From Nitrososphaerota archaeon (GTDB lineage Archaea > Thermoproteota > Nitrososphaeria > Conexivisphaerales > DTJL01), in NCBI GenBank assembly GCA_021324115.1, contig JAJPJS010000027.1:62001-126000 (forward strand): a stretch of DNA of 64,000 nt, in the 5' to 3' direction. Of the stretch, positions 19,825 through 29,650 are shown piece by piece. Each line of letters begins with the position of its first letter. Positions within the stretch are counted from its first letter, which is position 1. Position numbers and translations under genes: made by a program. Under the pieces are notes generated by a model that ran no database searches, was not told the origin of the DNA, and was given only the letters and a program-made list of their open reading frames with translations.

Positions 19825-20673
19825 TCACCTTAGAAAAAGAACAGAAGCATAACCCACCACAGAGTCTTTGCTTCCGCCTGTCTCCCCACTAGTCCCATAG
19901 CACAGCCTCTCGGCATGGGTCGCACCTAGTCCTTTCGAAGCTATCATAACCGCTGCCACCGGACCGTACCCGCACATCGACAGGTTGACGCGCTGAACAT
20001 ATGAGTAAAAACCATCAACGTCAAAGTTCAGTATATATTCAAGTGCCTTCGTGTCCTTCGACCTAGCCTCCGAATCCTGCTCGTAATGAGTGAAATCACT
20101 CGAAGCTATCAGTACCCCGCCACCCCTGCGGCGAATGAATGCGGTGAGAGATTGGCCAAGCACAGTTGCAGTTTCCTTGTCCTGCATTGCCATGCTGATT
20201 GGGAGTATGCTGAATCCGGCACCGTATATGTACTGCAGAAAAGGCACCTGCACTTCAATGCTGTGTTCCCTCCAGTGGGCCGAATCATCAAGGTCGACCA
20301 TGCGGGATTCGCGCATAAGCTCCCTTGCCGCGAGTACATCAACGGGTACCGTTCCCAGCGGCGTTTCCCACGCATCACTTAGAGGCGCGGCTATGCCACT
20401 GCCAATTCCGTAATGGTTTGGCCCAACGATTACAACCAGGTCATGCCCGGGCACGGAAGCAAGTGCCATGAAGCTGTGGGCGGCCACGGGCCCCGAATAC
20501 ATATAACCTGCGTGTGGATTAACGGTCGCTACGATGTCGTCACGTAAGGGACTCTCTCTGGGCAATTTCCCAGGTCCGAGTCTGTGCAAAAAACAGTCTT
20601 CTATCTGCTTCCTGAGAAGGTCGGGTTCTGCTTCATAAAATTGGCCTGCAACAGCAGGCTTTCTATTCCGCAG
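19825..20673 (-). CDS. MEMO1 family protein; conserved N-terminus implies a CTG start at 20673
   Basis: Upstream of the track ORF the frame reads (L)RNRKPAVAGQFYEAEPDLLRKQIEDCFLHRLGPG...NPHAGYMYSGPVAAHS, the MEMO signature. Confidence 0.9.
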   Translation of the reverse strand: MRNRKPAVAGQFYEAEPDLLRKQIEDCFLHRLGPGKLPRESPLRDDIVATVNPHAGYMYSGPVAAHSFMALASVPGHDLVVIVGPNHYGIGSGIAAPLSDAWETPLGTVPVDVLAARELMRESRMVDLDDSAHWREHSIEVQVPFLQYIYGAGFSILPISMAMQDKETATVLGQSLTAFIRRRGGGVLIASSDFTHYEQDSEARSKDTKALEYILNFDVDGFYSYVQRVNLSMCGYGPVAAVMIASKGLGATHAERLCYGTSGETGGSKDSVVGYASVLFLR

Positions 20674-21328
20674 CCTCCCCCTCCTCCTCTATCAGCTTTG
20701 TTTCGAAGTCGTCTATCGTGTACTTCATGGGCTGGTCTGCGGAAAGTGCTGAAGAATGAATCAGCACCGCCCGGGCGAGGAGCCAGAACAGTGCGGCCAG
20801 AGCGCGCCTTCCCCTGTTGTTCGCGGGTATTACCACATCAACGTCGTCTGTCGTGTTGTCTGTATCGGCGACCGCTACAACGGGTACCCCGATGCTTGAA
20901 GCCTCCACGATGGCCTGCCTGTCTAGTGCCGGGTCAACGACAAGAAGCAGATCCGTGTCTGTGTAGTAGGGAAGCTGAGGGTTGGTAAATGTACCGGGCA
21001 TGAATCTCTTTGTCAGGGGCTTGCAGCCCGTAAGTTCACAGAACTTTTCCACCGGTGTTAATCCAAAGTCTCGGGAAGTGTAAACCACTACGTGACTGGG
21101 CTGAAATCTGGAGATGAATTTGCCGACGGTGTCGATCCTCGAAAGAGCCTTGTTCATGTCGATTATGTGCAGACCATCGTTCCTGGTCTTTGAGACATAT
21201 CCGGCCATATACTTGGTTTTCACGGTGGTTCCTATTCTTATGCCTGTTGAAACCAGGGTTTTCTCGGAAAGCTGAGATGTTATCAGTCGCTCGGCACTGC
21301 CCTCTTCGTCATCAAAATCCTTCGACAA
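20663..21328 (-). CDS. rps2: Ribosomal protein S2
   Basis: GIRIGTTVKTKYMAGYV..., MPGTFTNPQLPYYTDTDLLLVVDPALDRQAIVEASSIGVPVVAVADTDN. Confidence 0.96.
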   Translation of the reverse strand: MSKDFDDEEGSAERLITSQLSEKTLVSTGIRIGTTVKTKYMAGYVSKTRNDGLHIIDMNKALSRIDTVGKFISRFQPSHVVVYTSRDFGLTPVEKFCELTGCKPLTKRFMPGTFTNPQLPYYTDTDLLLVVDPALDRQAIVEASSIGVPVVAVADTDNTTDDVDVVIPANNRGRRALAALFWLLARAVLIHSSALSADQPMKYTIDDFETKLIEEEGEAAE

Positions 21329-21410
21329 GATACAATTTCACCAGTCAGTTGTGCGTTCAGAAGGTCTTTCAGGGGGTATTAACGCTTTTGCTTCCTTGCG
21401 GCGGCAATAA

Positions 21411-21641
21411 TCAGGATCCCAGAAGCTCACGCCTTCGCATCTCGACGGCTTCGTTGTAGGGAAGCTGATAATCGATGATCTCGAAACCACCAAGTAGCAT
21501 TCTGCGGCAACAATACCTCTTGAGACCCAGGTCGTCGAGAACCTTGCTAGGGTCTTCACCTATGTCCACCCTCCTGATGAAGTCTGCATATTTATCTCCA
21601 ACGAGGGCTCCGCAGGTAAAGCATCTTATAGGAACTAGCAT
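21411..21641 (-). CDS. rpoN: DNA-directed RNA polymerase subunit N (Rpb10)
   Basis: [21 protein letters not shown]...[15 protein letters not shown]; start at 21641. Confidence 0.95.
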   Translation of the reverse strand: MLVPIRCFTCGALVGDKYADFIRRVDIGEDPSKVLDDLGLKRYCCRRMLLGGFEIIDYQLPYNEAVEMRRRELLGS

Positions 21642-21738
21642 TCTGCGCCACTTAGACCTCCTTTTCGGCGTGCTTATAAGCAGTTTTGAAAAATAGATGT
21701 GAACGGAACGACGGTAGGGGTGGAGAATGGGTCTCCGG

Positions 21739-22905
21739 TTATCTATCGCTCGCCACAGGCCAGTAGTCCAGACTCCAGTGCGCCACGGGCACATCCGCAA
21801 CCTTTCCACCGATCAGAACCGGACGCATGGCTGCAAGGTTCCTTGAATCGCCCGTGTTTACCCTCACCCTGTATGGGTGGATCTGGCCGTCGGAGATTAT
21901 GTAGTATGAATTCATTCCCCTTGCTCCCTCCGTGCGCGCGTACGCTTCTCCAACCTTTCCCCTGATCTGACCCCTGAGCGGGACCTTGACAGGTCCGGGT
22001 CTGAGTTTCTTTGCCGCCTGCCGCACGATTGAAAGGCTCTCCTTCACCTCTTCAAAGTGCACCATCATCCTAGCCATTGCATCACCCTCTTCCCTGGTTG
22101 GTATGTTGAACTCGAGCGTATCATACAAGGAATAAGGTTCATCTTTGCGGACATCCGATTTTACGCCTGATCCCCTCAACGTGGGACCGGCTAGCCCGAG
22201 GGCTACCGCATCGCTTCGCTTGATCACGCCCACGCCTGTCAACCTCATCCTCGCGAATGGATTCTCTTCGAGGTATGCCTTGTAGGCTGGTATTCGGCTC
22301 TCAAGATAATCGCATGTTTTGAGGAGTTTGTCTTCGAAACCATATGGAAGGTCTGTGCGCACACCACCAGGCACAAAGTAGCTGAAAGTAACCCTTGCAC
22401 CAGTGGCAGAGGCTGCCACATCGATGAGGTAGTCCCGGTCACCCATTCCCCAGGTTATCGGTGTTGTATGCCCCATGAATATTCCAAGGATACCAAAAAA
22501 GTAGAAGTGATTAATCATTCTGTTGAGTTCGGCCATTATCACCCGTATGTACTGCGCCCTTTCGGGCACCTTTTCCGTCATGTCAAGAAGTCTTTCGACC
22601 GCCAGAATGTATGGGAATATTGTTCCGCTCGAGTCATGAATGGCAGGCCTCTCGATGTGGGGTATGTTCTGAATATAATTCTTGTATTCGCACATCTTTT
22701 CAACGCCCCTGTGAACATAGCCTACATCGGGAACCGCGTCCTCCACGATATCTCCGTTGACTGTCAGAATTATCCTCATGTGTCCGGAGCCAGGATGCTG
22801 CGGGCCAAAGCTAACCTTGAGCCTCCCCTCGGGCGCTTCTTCCTGTTGAAATACGCCCGCGAGCATCTCCGGGTTGGATTCAGTGTTCGCGCTCATGCTC
22901 CACAC
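21739..22905 (-). CDS. nuoD: NADH-quinone oxidoreductase-type complex I subunit D (49 kDa)
   Basis: [16 protein letters not shown]..., [32 protein letters not shown]; lacks the CxxC pairs of NiFe hydrogenase large subunits. Confidence 0.93.
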   Translation of the reverse strand: MWSMSANTESNPEMLAGVFQQEEAPEGRLKVSFGPQHPGSGHMRIILTVNGDIVEDAVPDVGYVHRGVEKMCEYKNYIQNIPHIERPAIHDSSGTIFPYILAVERLLDMTEKVPERAQYIRVIMAELNRMINHFYFFGILGIFMGHTTPITWGMGDRDYLIDVAASATGARVTFSYFVPGGVRTDLPYGFEDKLLKTCDYLESRIPAYKAYLEENPFARMRLTGVGVIKRSDAVALGLAGPTLRGSGVKSDVRKDEPYSLYDTLEFNIPTREEGDAMARMMVHFEEVKESLSIVRQAAKKLRPGPVKVPLRGQIRGKVGEAYARTEGARGMNSYYIISDGQIHPYRVRVNTGDSRNLAAMRPVLIGGKVADVPVAHWSLDYWPVASDR

Positions 22906-23398
22906 GCTCTATAACCAGGTCATGACGGTCTCTCTCCTCATCCACCCACCTTTTCAGTTTGTAATCCTTGAGCAGAGGAGGAATCTCGTTCCAGTCTTCC
23001 GGAAGGTAAAGAAACTTCAGCTCAGGATTGCCTTCAAATCTCACGCCAAGCATCTCAAACTCTTCCCTTTCAAGCTGTACTGCTGCGGGCCAGACGTCCT
23101 TCACAGTCGGTACAATCGGCCTTGCTCGGGGCAAGCGCAGCACGACCATGATTATGTTTTCCTTCAGACTGTCCTGCACCGATCCAATTATGTAGTTGAA
23201 TTCGAATTCGCCAGTCTGAGGATAATCTGTGACGCATATGGTCTGCAGGTGGTCGAATCCCATCGAGAGGAGTGTGGAACAGGTATCATGGAGTTTCTCG
23301 AGGTATGGCTTCAACTTCAGGCGGTGGGAGTACACGATGGAGGGCGTGGTATCAGGCAGCTTTGTCTGAATAAGGCCGAGGAGTTCCTCATCTTTCAT
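22880..23398 (-). CDS. nuoC: Complex I subunit C (30 kDa)
   Basis: RARPIVPTVKDVWPAAVQLEREEFEMLGVRFEGNPELKFLYLPEDW. Confidence 0.9.
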   Translation of the reverse strand: MKDEELLGLIQTKLPDTTPSIVYSHRLKLKPYLEKLHDTCSTLLSMGFDHLQTICVTDYPQTGEFEFNYIIGSVQDSLKENIIMVVLRLPRARPIVPTVKDVWPAAVQLEREEFEMLGVRFEGNPELKFLYLPEDWNEIPPLLKDYKLKRWVDEERDRHDLVIERVEHEREH

Positions 23399-23909
23399 CG
23401 TGTGATCCCCTCTTCTTGTCGAAGTTCACATGGACCTTGGGGGCCGGATTGGGTACAGGTGGTACAGAAAGCTCAACAGGGGAGTAGTACAGGTCGTTTC
23501 TGTTCATTTCGCTGATTTCGGCCACGGGCGTCATGTAAAGCGCGTAAAACGGACAGGCATCCACACAGAACCCGCAGAAAACGCACCTGCCATAATCCAC
23601 GCCAGGGTATATGCTCTTCTTGTTCTGAGCATGAGCCGCTTCAGGGACAGGGATCATTTCAATGGCTTCGGCTATATTTTCACATGCTATGAAGCAGAGC
23701 TGGCAGCCGGTGCATTTTGACATGTCAAGGTAATGCCTACCACGCCAACCGCTGACGGCCACCCCCTTTTTCGGGTCGTAGGCGTACATCTCTGTATTGG
23801 GGTAGTTCTGAGTCTCGGGATACATTGATGTCATTCTGTGTCTGAAAAGGTGGACGGTTCCAGTCCATACGGAAACGGCAAGCCCCTTAAGGAATTCGGA
23901 CGTCTTCAC
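23388..23909 (-). CDS. nuoI: Complex I subunit I (two 4Fe-4S clusters)
   Basis: CTGCQLCFIACENIAEAI and CVFCGFCVDACPFYAL; GWRGRHYLD. Confidence 0.93.
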   Translation of the reverse strand: MKTSEFLKGLAVSVWTGTVHLFRHRMTSMYPETQNYPNTEMYAYDPKKGVAVSGWRGRHYLDMSKCTGCQLCFIACENIAEAIEMIPVPEAAHAQNKKSIYPGVDYGRCVFCGFCVDACPFYALYMTPVAEISEMNRNDLYYSPVELSVPPVPNPAPKVHVNFDKKRGSHDER

Positions 23910-24511
23910 TTCGCCGTCTCCTCCTTTATCTTTGCCTGGGCAAATTCGGGGAGATGGTATCTGCCCTTGATATCACTGTTCCTTATCTTCTCCATAAGCA
24001 CCATTATTCCGTCAAGAATCGTATACGGGCTGGGCGGGCAGCCAGGTATCTTAACATCGACCGGAATATACTGGTCCACACCCTGGAGCACGTTGTAACT
24101 GTCAAGGTAGAGGCCCCCGCTTATGGAGCAAGCACCTATAGCGATGCACCACTTCGGCTCAGGCATCTGCTCCCAAACAACCCTCAACCTCGGCATCATC
24201 TTTCTTGAAACGGTACCAAGAACTATCAAGAGGTCACACTGGCGAAGCGAACCAAAGGCTTCAAGGACACCGAACCTTTCCATGTCCCATCTGGACCCCG
24301 AGGAGGCACCAAGCTCCACACTGCAGCAACCCGTTTCAAGATGGACAGGCCAGAGTGAGTAAAGTCTCCCCCAGTTTATCATATAGCCCAAAGGAGTTCC
24401 CACCGCCCGCTTCACAACTTCGGAGAGTTTTCCGACGAGAGCCGGGCTGTCGCCGCCCCCTACACTGTAAATCATCTTCCTTTGAGGGGCGTTCGGTATG
24501 CTCATGCCCAC
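23906..24511 (-). CDS. nuoB: Complex I subunit B (20 kDa, N2 cluster)
   Basis: ETGCCSVELGASSGSRWDMERFGV..., VLGTVSRKMMP, CIAIGACSISGG, VPGCPPSP-type motif VKIPGCPPSPYTILDG. Confidence 0.95.
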   Translation of the reverse strand: MGMSIPNAPQRKMIYSVGGGDSPALVGKLSEVVKRAVGTPLGYMINWGRLYSLWPVHLETGCCSVELGASSGSRWDMERFGVLEAFGSLRQCDLLIVLGTVSRKMMPRLRVVWEQMPEPKWCIAIGACSISGGLYLDSYNVLQGVDQYIPVDVKIPGCPPSPYTILDGIMVLMEKIRNSDIKGRYHLPEFAQAKIKEETAK

Positions 24512-24884
24512 AACACACTCTCATTGTACGCGGTTGGCGTGGTGTTTATAAAATGTATGCCGAAAACGAATTAATCCATACGTGGGAAGGCTAACAGAAT
24601 CGGTGCGTCCGACTTTGCCATACAAGCTAAAAATAGATGGAGAAGCACAGCAAGTCGAGCGATGATAGGTTCTGGGGTAACTGATTCAGATGATGATATC
24701 CCCAGCTCACTTTGAGCTCATGTGGATTCACTGGAATATATGTCCGATTTTGGTCGATTAGATGTTTTGATAGCCTTTTTGAGACCGGATGCATAATAAA
24801 AGGAAAGATGCGATACCTCCTCTAGGGCTAAGCTGATCATTTGAAAAAAGGTTAAACCCATTCACTGGGCACCCACGGTGATAC

Positions 24885-26732
24885 ATGTCAAACTTAAGGA
24901 GGCGAGTTCGCATGGCGTCAAGCGCAGGACTGGAATACACTGTTTCAATGAAAAGGGCTCAGAAGCATTACTTTGATATCGGTTTGAAGGCTGTGTTTGA
25001 AGAACCCAAGTCCGGTCAAATCAGGTTTGAGATGCCTGTCTGGATACCGGGTCACTACGTGATAGATGACTTCCCGAAAAATGTCATACAGTTTGAGGTG
25101 AAAGAACCTCATTCGGGACGACCGATTCCTGTGTACAAGGAATCCAAGAATGTATGGGTTGCGCTTTCCAGTTCAAAGTTAGATTCGATTCAGGTCGACT
25201 ATTCGGTTTACTCCCTTAATTACAGCAATTCGGCGAGCTACATTGATGTGCTGCACGCAATAATCAACGGACCAAGTCTTTTCGTCTATCCAGTGGGGAT
25301 GGAAAAGTGCCCGATAGAACTGAGGCTGGTGCCTCATGGAGAATGGAAGAAGGTAACCACGGCGCTGGATATGGTATCTGAATTTGTGTACAGGGCAGAG
25401 GGGATAGATGAGCTGATGGATTCCCCCATCGAAGTTGGTAACCAGAAAGAGCACGAATTCGTGGTCAGAAACACCAAGCATATTGTCTCAACATTTGGCA
25501 GTTGCCCCATAGATGAGGACGAATTTGTGCGGGACATAAAGAAGATCGTAGAGACGGAAAGTGAAATCTTCCAGGGCTTGCCTTATCGCAGATACGTTTT
25601 CATCGTGAATTTTACCGATGAGGCTTCAGGAGGCCTCGAGCACATGAACAGCACAGTCTGCTTCGTTCCGAGGCTCAGGCTTCTGCCCCGGCAGGAGTAC
25701 AACAACACGATGGGACTGTTTTCTCATGAATTCTTTCACACATGGAACGTCAAGCGTATAAGGCCCAAAGAGATTTCGAAATATGATTACAGTAAAGAAA
25801 ATTACACAAAATCCCTCTGGATTGCCGAAGGGATCACGAGTTATTACGACGATTTAGTACTTAGGAGGGCTGGAATATTCACCACGGCAGAATATCTTGA
25901 TGCTTTTTCGTTCAACGTAAATCTGATGAAATCATACCCGGGAAGCAGGGTGCAGAGCGCGGAAGAAGCAAGCTTCGATACCTGGATCAAATACTACAAG
26001 CCTGACTCCAACATGCCGAACGTAACCATGTCCTACTACATTCAAGGCGCAGTCGTGGGCTGGATGCTGGACATGCAGGTCAGAAAAAACACGAGAAGCC
26101 GGCGCTCGCTGGACGACGTGATGAGAGCCCTCTACAGAGAAACCTACCTGAAGGATGGCAGGGGATACAGTGAGGAAGACTTCGAACGATTGGCCATCAG
26201 GATAGGTGGAAAGGGGGTGAAGGAGGTGTTTGATTCAAGGGTGAGAGGGAAGGAGGAGGTGGATTTCGACAGGTATTTTGGATATGCAGGTTTGAAGGTC
26301 GAAGCTAAACAGGACAAAGGAGTCGGGGCTGGTTTCATTGGCCTCCGGCTAACTTATGACGGGCCAAAGAGCATCGTCGGGACAGTTCTGACTGGATATC
26401 CGGCTGAATCGATGGGCCTCACGACCGGAGATGAAATAATTGGAATAGATGGTCTCAGGCTGGGAGGTGAGAGACTGAGCTTCTATGTGTTCAACAAAAA
26501 ACCCGGAAGCGAGATAAGCATACTCATTGCCAGAAACGGGGAACTTATAGAGGTCGAAGGGCAGGTTGGTAAACGTCCGCCACTCGAATACAAGATAATC
26601 CCTTTGCCAAATGCTACCGAAGAACAGAAACACCTCTACAAAGGATGGCTGAATGATGACTGGGTCCCCACAATTGTCTATACTGAGTACCGAAAGTCAC
26701 CTGATAGGAAGCCGATTCTGGATTTCGTATGA
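24885..26732 (+). CDS. M61-family metallopeptidase with C-terminal PDZ domain
   Basis: 615 aa; SGGLEHMNST and SHEFFHTWNVKRIRP...WIAEGITSYYDDL; C-terminal PDZ-like GTVLTGYPAESMGLTTGDEIIGIDG. Confidence 0.92.
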   Translation: MSNLRRRVRMASSAGLEYTVSMKRAQKHYFDIGLKAVFEEPKSGQIRFEMPVWIPGHYVIDDFPKNVIQFEVKEPHSGRPIPVYKESKNVWVALSSSKLDSIQVDYSVYSLNYSNSASYIDVLHAIINGPSLFVYPVGMEKCPIELRLVPHGEWKKVTTALDMVSEFVYRAEGIDELMDSPIEVGNQKEHEFVVRNTKHIVSTFGSCPIDEDEFVRDIKKIVETESEIFQGLPYRRYVFIVNFTDEASGGLEHMNSTVCFVPRLRLLPRQEYNNTMGLFSHEFFHTWNVKRIRPKEISKYDYSKENYTKSLWIAEGITSYYDDLVLRRAGIFTTAEYLDAFSFNVNLMKSYPGSRVQSAEEASFDTWIKYYKPDSNMPNVTMSYYIQGAVVGWMLDMQVRKNTRSRRSLDDVMRALYRETYLKDGRGYSEEDFERLAIRIGGKGVKEVFDSRVRGKEEVDFDRYFGYAGLKVEAKQDKGVGAGFIGLRLTYDGPKSIVGTVLTGYPAESMGLTTGDEIIGIDGLRLGGERLSFYVFNKKPGSEISILIARNGELIEVEGQVGKRPPLEYKIIPLPNATEEQKHLYKGWLNDDWVPTIVYTEYRKSPDRKPILDFV

Positions 26733-26845
26733 ATGGGTTTGATCCAACATATAACCGTATCAAGCATATGCACCGACTCAGCCCCTTCTAAAATCCGTCC
26801 GGTTCCCGTGACCCCGGGGATCGAGCGGAAGGACCCAATTGGACA

Positions 26846-27613
26846 TTAACGAAGTAGAACGAAAGATAACGTATCTTTGGAATGGTCGTAAGAAGCATCC
26901 CGCACACCTACAACCTTGAAGAAGAGTGATTCGATTATCCCAGCGGCCATCCCCCTTATGAAACTGCTTTCGGCAGGACCCGGGTCGTTGAGCACGGGAG
27001 GATGCTTCACGACAACATTGAAGCCCGCAGAATACTGTCTGAATTCGAAAAGTCCCCAACCGGTAGCCCTGAGACCATCCACGACATTCGACAGTATGAG
27101 CTGCTTATCTTCTGTTTGCAACGATGCTTTATACTCAAAAAGAACTTCCTTGGCATAGGATTTCCCCTCCTCGAACATGATTATCGTGCCTGCTGTGCCC
27201 AGTCTCTCGCGGAGCCTGCGTTCTATTTTAAGAAGAGGTGAGAGCCTCATGACAAGAACCCTGCTATTGTTGAATATGGTTGGGGGGAAGTAGAATTTGT
27301 CGAATATTGAACCATTCATGTTCACAAAATCGACCTCCGTGACATTGGGAAGTTTGGCAATCTCGTCCTTCAAGGCAGCGGGGGAAAAACTTGCTTTTGT
27401 GAAATCCAGGAACAGACTGGTTATGTTTGAATCCTGCTCTCCATCCCTCGTGGTGTGTGCGAGCAGTATATCTGCACCCGAATCATGCAACAGCTTGAAC
27501 AGGGTGACGAGTGAATCCTCCTGCTTTTTCCAGACGACCAGAAACTCGTGCAGCATATCTCCTGAAGGCCTGGTAAAGGCTAAATGATCTGGATAGTATT
27601 TCCTGTCCTCCAC
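26846..27613 (-). CDS. Uncharacterised protein with V4R-like C-terminus
   Basis: 255 aa; C-term SSFIRGMAAGIIESLFFKVVGVRDASYDHSKDTLSFVL resembles 4-vinyl reductase-like domains; weak assignment. Confidence 0.45.
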   Translation of the reverse strand: MEDRKYYPDHLAFTRPSGDMLHEFLVVWKKQEDSLVTLFKLLHDSGADILLAHTTRDGEQDSNITSLFLDFTKASFSPAALKDEIAKLPNVTEVDFVNMNGSIFDKFYFPPTIFNNSRVLVMRLSPLLKIERRLRERLGTAGTIIMFEEGKSYAKEVLFEYKASLQTEDKQLILSNVVDGLRATGWGLFEFRQYSAGFNVVVKHPPVLNDPGPAESSFIRGMAAGIIESLFFKVVGVRDASYDHSKDTLSFVLLR

Positions 27614-27776
27614 TCGAGACCTTTTTCTATTATTCGGGGGTGTAATTTAAATGCTTTAGCACTCTGGGTAGGCCACACCCAATATAACATAAATGAAATA
27701 ATTCTGGAATCCATTTGCGATGTTTCGGCGGACCACGCGATTGCCTAGTCTTTTGCGGGTTTTGTCTTCTCTTAGT

Positions 27777-28193
27777 TTACCTGTACGACTTTTGTTTCCT
27801 GCGCCTTGCTCCAGGGCCACCAAACTTCTTTGGTTCGGCCTGCCTCGGATCACCGGTGAGAAGATGTTTGTCATACTCGAGCAGCTTCTTTTTCAGGTCA
27901 GAGCTTTTCACAAAACCCACGAGGGCCCTTGACAGAGCCATAGCGGAAGCATAGGCCTGGCCCATGTACCCACCGCCTTTCACTGAGATGTCAATGTTGA
28001 CCTTCGACCTGTACTCACCCGCAGTCCGCAGAGGTCCGAGAATGATTTCTCTCTGCAACTCGTTGGGGAGAGCTTCCACAAGGTAGCCGTTCACCCTGAC
28101 TCTGCCCACACCGGGTGTGATTGATGCTGTAGCGCGCGCCATCTTCCTTATCCCCGAATACAACTTCGGTTTCTTGGTAGCCGATGAACTCAT
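27777..28193 (-). CDS. rps9: Ribosomal protein S9
   Basis: GIRKMARATASITPGVGRVRVNG...VNIDISVKGGGYMGQAYA...DPRQAEPKKFGGPGARRRKQKSYR. Confidence 0.95.
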   Translation of the reverse strand: MSSSATKKPKLYSGIRKMARATASITPGVGRVRVNGYLVEALPNELQREIILGPLRTAGEYRSKVNIDISVKGGGYMGQAYASAMALSRALVGFVKSSDLKKKLLEYDKHLLTGDPRQAEPKKFGGPGARRRKQKSYR

Positions 28194-28642
28194 TGCGCAT
28201 CTCCCTTCCACCCAAGCTCTTTCGCCAGGTCTCCCAGCGTAACATAGAAGCTTGACGGCCTTGTTGCCTTCGCCTTTGAAACATCAAAAGTCCGTGTCTT
28301 CCTGAGTGATTCCGGGAAGCCATGGTAGGCCCGTATTCGTCTGAAGGCATCCTTCCCCCTCGGTTTCCGCCAGGGCAGCATCCCCCTGACCACCCTCTTG
28401 AATATGTTATCCGGCCGCCGAGGATGTATAGGACCATGCTCTGGGTTGATGACAGAACCCACTTCAAGGAACTTCTTCGAGGCTTCGATGACATGCCTTC
28501 TGTTCCCACTTATTAGGATCTTCTCGACGTTGACCACATGCACCATCCTGCCTTCAAGGGCCTGTTTTGCAACTATACTGGCAAGACGACCCAGCATAGT
28601 ATCCTGGGCGTCCAGCAGTATCTCATGCTCATCGGCTTCCAT
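28190..28642 (-). CDS. rpl13: Ribosomal protein L13
   Basis: LLDAQDTMLGRLASIVAKQAL...FKRVVRGMLPWRKPRGKDAFRRIRAYHG; start uncertain (track start 28669). Confidence 0.94.
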   Translation of the reverse strand: MEADEHEILLDAQDTMLGRLASIVAKQALEGRMVHVVNVEKILISGNRRHVIEASKKFLEVGSVINPEHGPIHPRRPDNIFKRVVRGMLPWRKPRGKDAFRRIRAYHGFPESLRKTRTFDVSKAKATRPSSFYVTLGDLAKELGWKGDAQ

Positions 28643-28970
28643 AAACCTGGACCCCGCCAGACTTGCCATATTTCTTCACAAACTCCGTCAACCTCAAGGC
28701 CTCTCCCCCCGCTTCTTTTATTTTACGACTGCCCTCGGCCGAGAATGAAAGTGCTCCAACCCTCAGCTTCTTAGTAACCTCCCCCGTTCCAAGAACCTTT
28801 CCGGGAACTAATATGAGCGAGCCTTCACTAGCGACCCTGTTCAACTTTCCCACGTTCACCGCAGCCATGTGCCTTCTCGGACCCCTCAGCGCCTCCTCGG
28901 CCACCCTCCAGACACCCTCTTCTGAAGACAGTTTTGAAAGCGCCTTGAGTGCAGAAGACCTATCTAACAA
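28629..28970 (-). CDS. rpl18e: Ribosomal protein L18e
   Basis: AVNVGKLNRVASEGSLILVPGKVLGTGEVTKKLRVGALSFSAEG. Confidence 0.93.
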   Translation of the reverse strand: MLDRSSALKALSKLSSEEGVWRVAEEALRGPRRHMAAVNVGKLNRVASEGSLILVPGKVLGTGEVTKKLRVGALSFSAEGSRKIKEAGGEALRLTEFVKKYGKSGGVQVYGSR

Positions 28971-28996
28971 TGTATCAACCCACCATTTTTATTCAA

Positions 28997-29644
28997 CTAT
29001 TCGCCGGCGCCCACACCATCTGAGACCTGTTTTATTTCCTTCTCCAGGAGCTGGACTGATTTAAGCATAAGCGTAGGAGCGGTATAATTTCCTACGCTTT
29101 CCACTTCAAGTGTGTGGGCTCCCTCCTTTCCTTCAACGTCTGCGAGAACGGCAACAGGCGCAGCCTGCCACTTGGCATGCTCCCTGCCACGTCCCATTCT
29201 TGCATATGCTTCTATCTTGATCTTCTGATTTGGGGCCAGCTTCACGATCGGTATCTTGTCGCTTACAGGCCTGACGGAAGGGTCTTCGGGTGCCACGAGC
29301 TCGCCAGAATAAACTGTTCGAGCGACATTCGCAGCCGCCGCATCAAGCACGATCATTACGCGACATTTTGGACAACCGCTTGGGCTGTTGCAGTCGCACT
29401 CCTCCGGCAACGGATATTTGTCGACAGGTGTAACCAGCGGAATCAGGCCAAGCCTGTGTGCCACAACTTCGTCATATACGGGAGATGTGTTTTCGAGTAT
29501 TACCACGTCATCGATCGCGAGCACAGGTAGTTCCGCCAGCGAAATCCGCCTTACGGAGTTCAGATATGACTGGTCGAAGCCCTCAATTTTCAGCTTTACA
29601 TGGGACTGGTCTGCCTCGAGAACCTTGACGGATTTTGCCGGCAT
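28997..29644 (-). CDS. rpoD: DNA-directed RNA polymerase subunit D (Rpb3)
   Basis: NSVRRISLAELPVLAIDDVVILENTSPVYDEVVAHRLGLIPLVT; C-x-C...CPKC segment. Confidence 0.95.
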   Translation of the reverse strand: MPAKSVKVLEADQSHVKLKIEGFDQSYLNSVRRISLAELPVLAIDDVVILENTSPVYDEVVAHRLGLIPLVTPVDKYPLPEECDCNSPSGCPKCRVMIVLDAAAANVARTVYSGELVAPEDPSVRPVSDKIPIVKLAPNQKIKIEAYARMGRGREHAKWQAAPVAVLADVEGKEGAHTLEVESVGNYTAPTLMLKSVQLLEKEIKQVSDGVGAGE

Positions 29645-29650
29645 CTGGTA

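Noticed and set aside
22874-23515. 213-aa plus-strand ORF opposite nuoC/nuoI
   Set aside because: Antisense shadow ORF of GC-biased coding sequence
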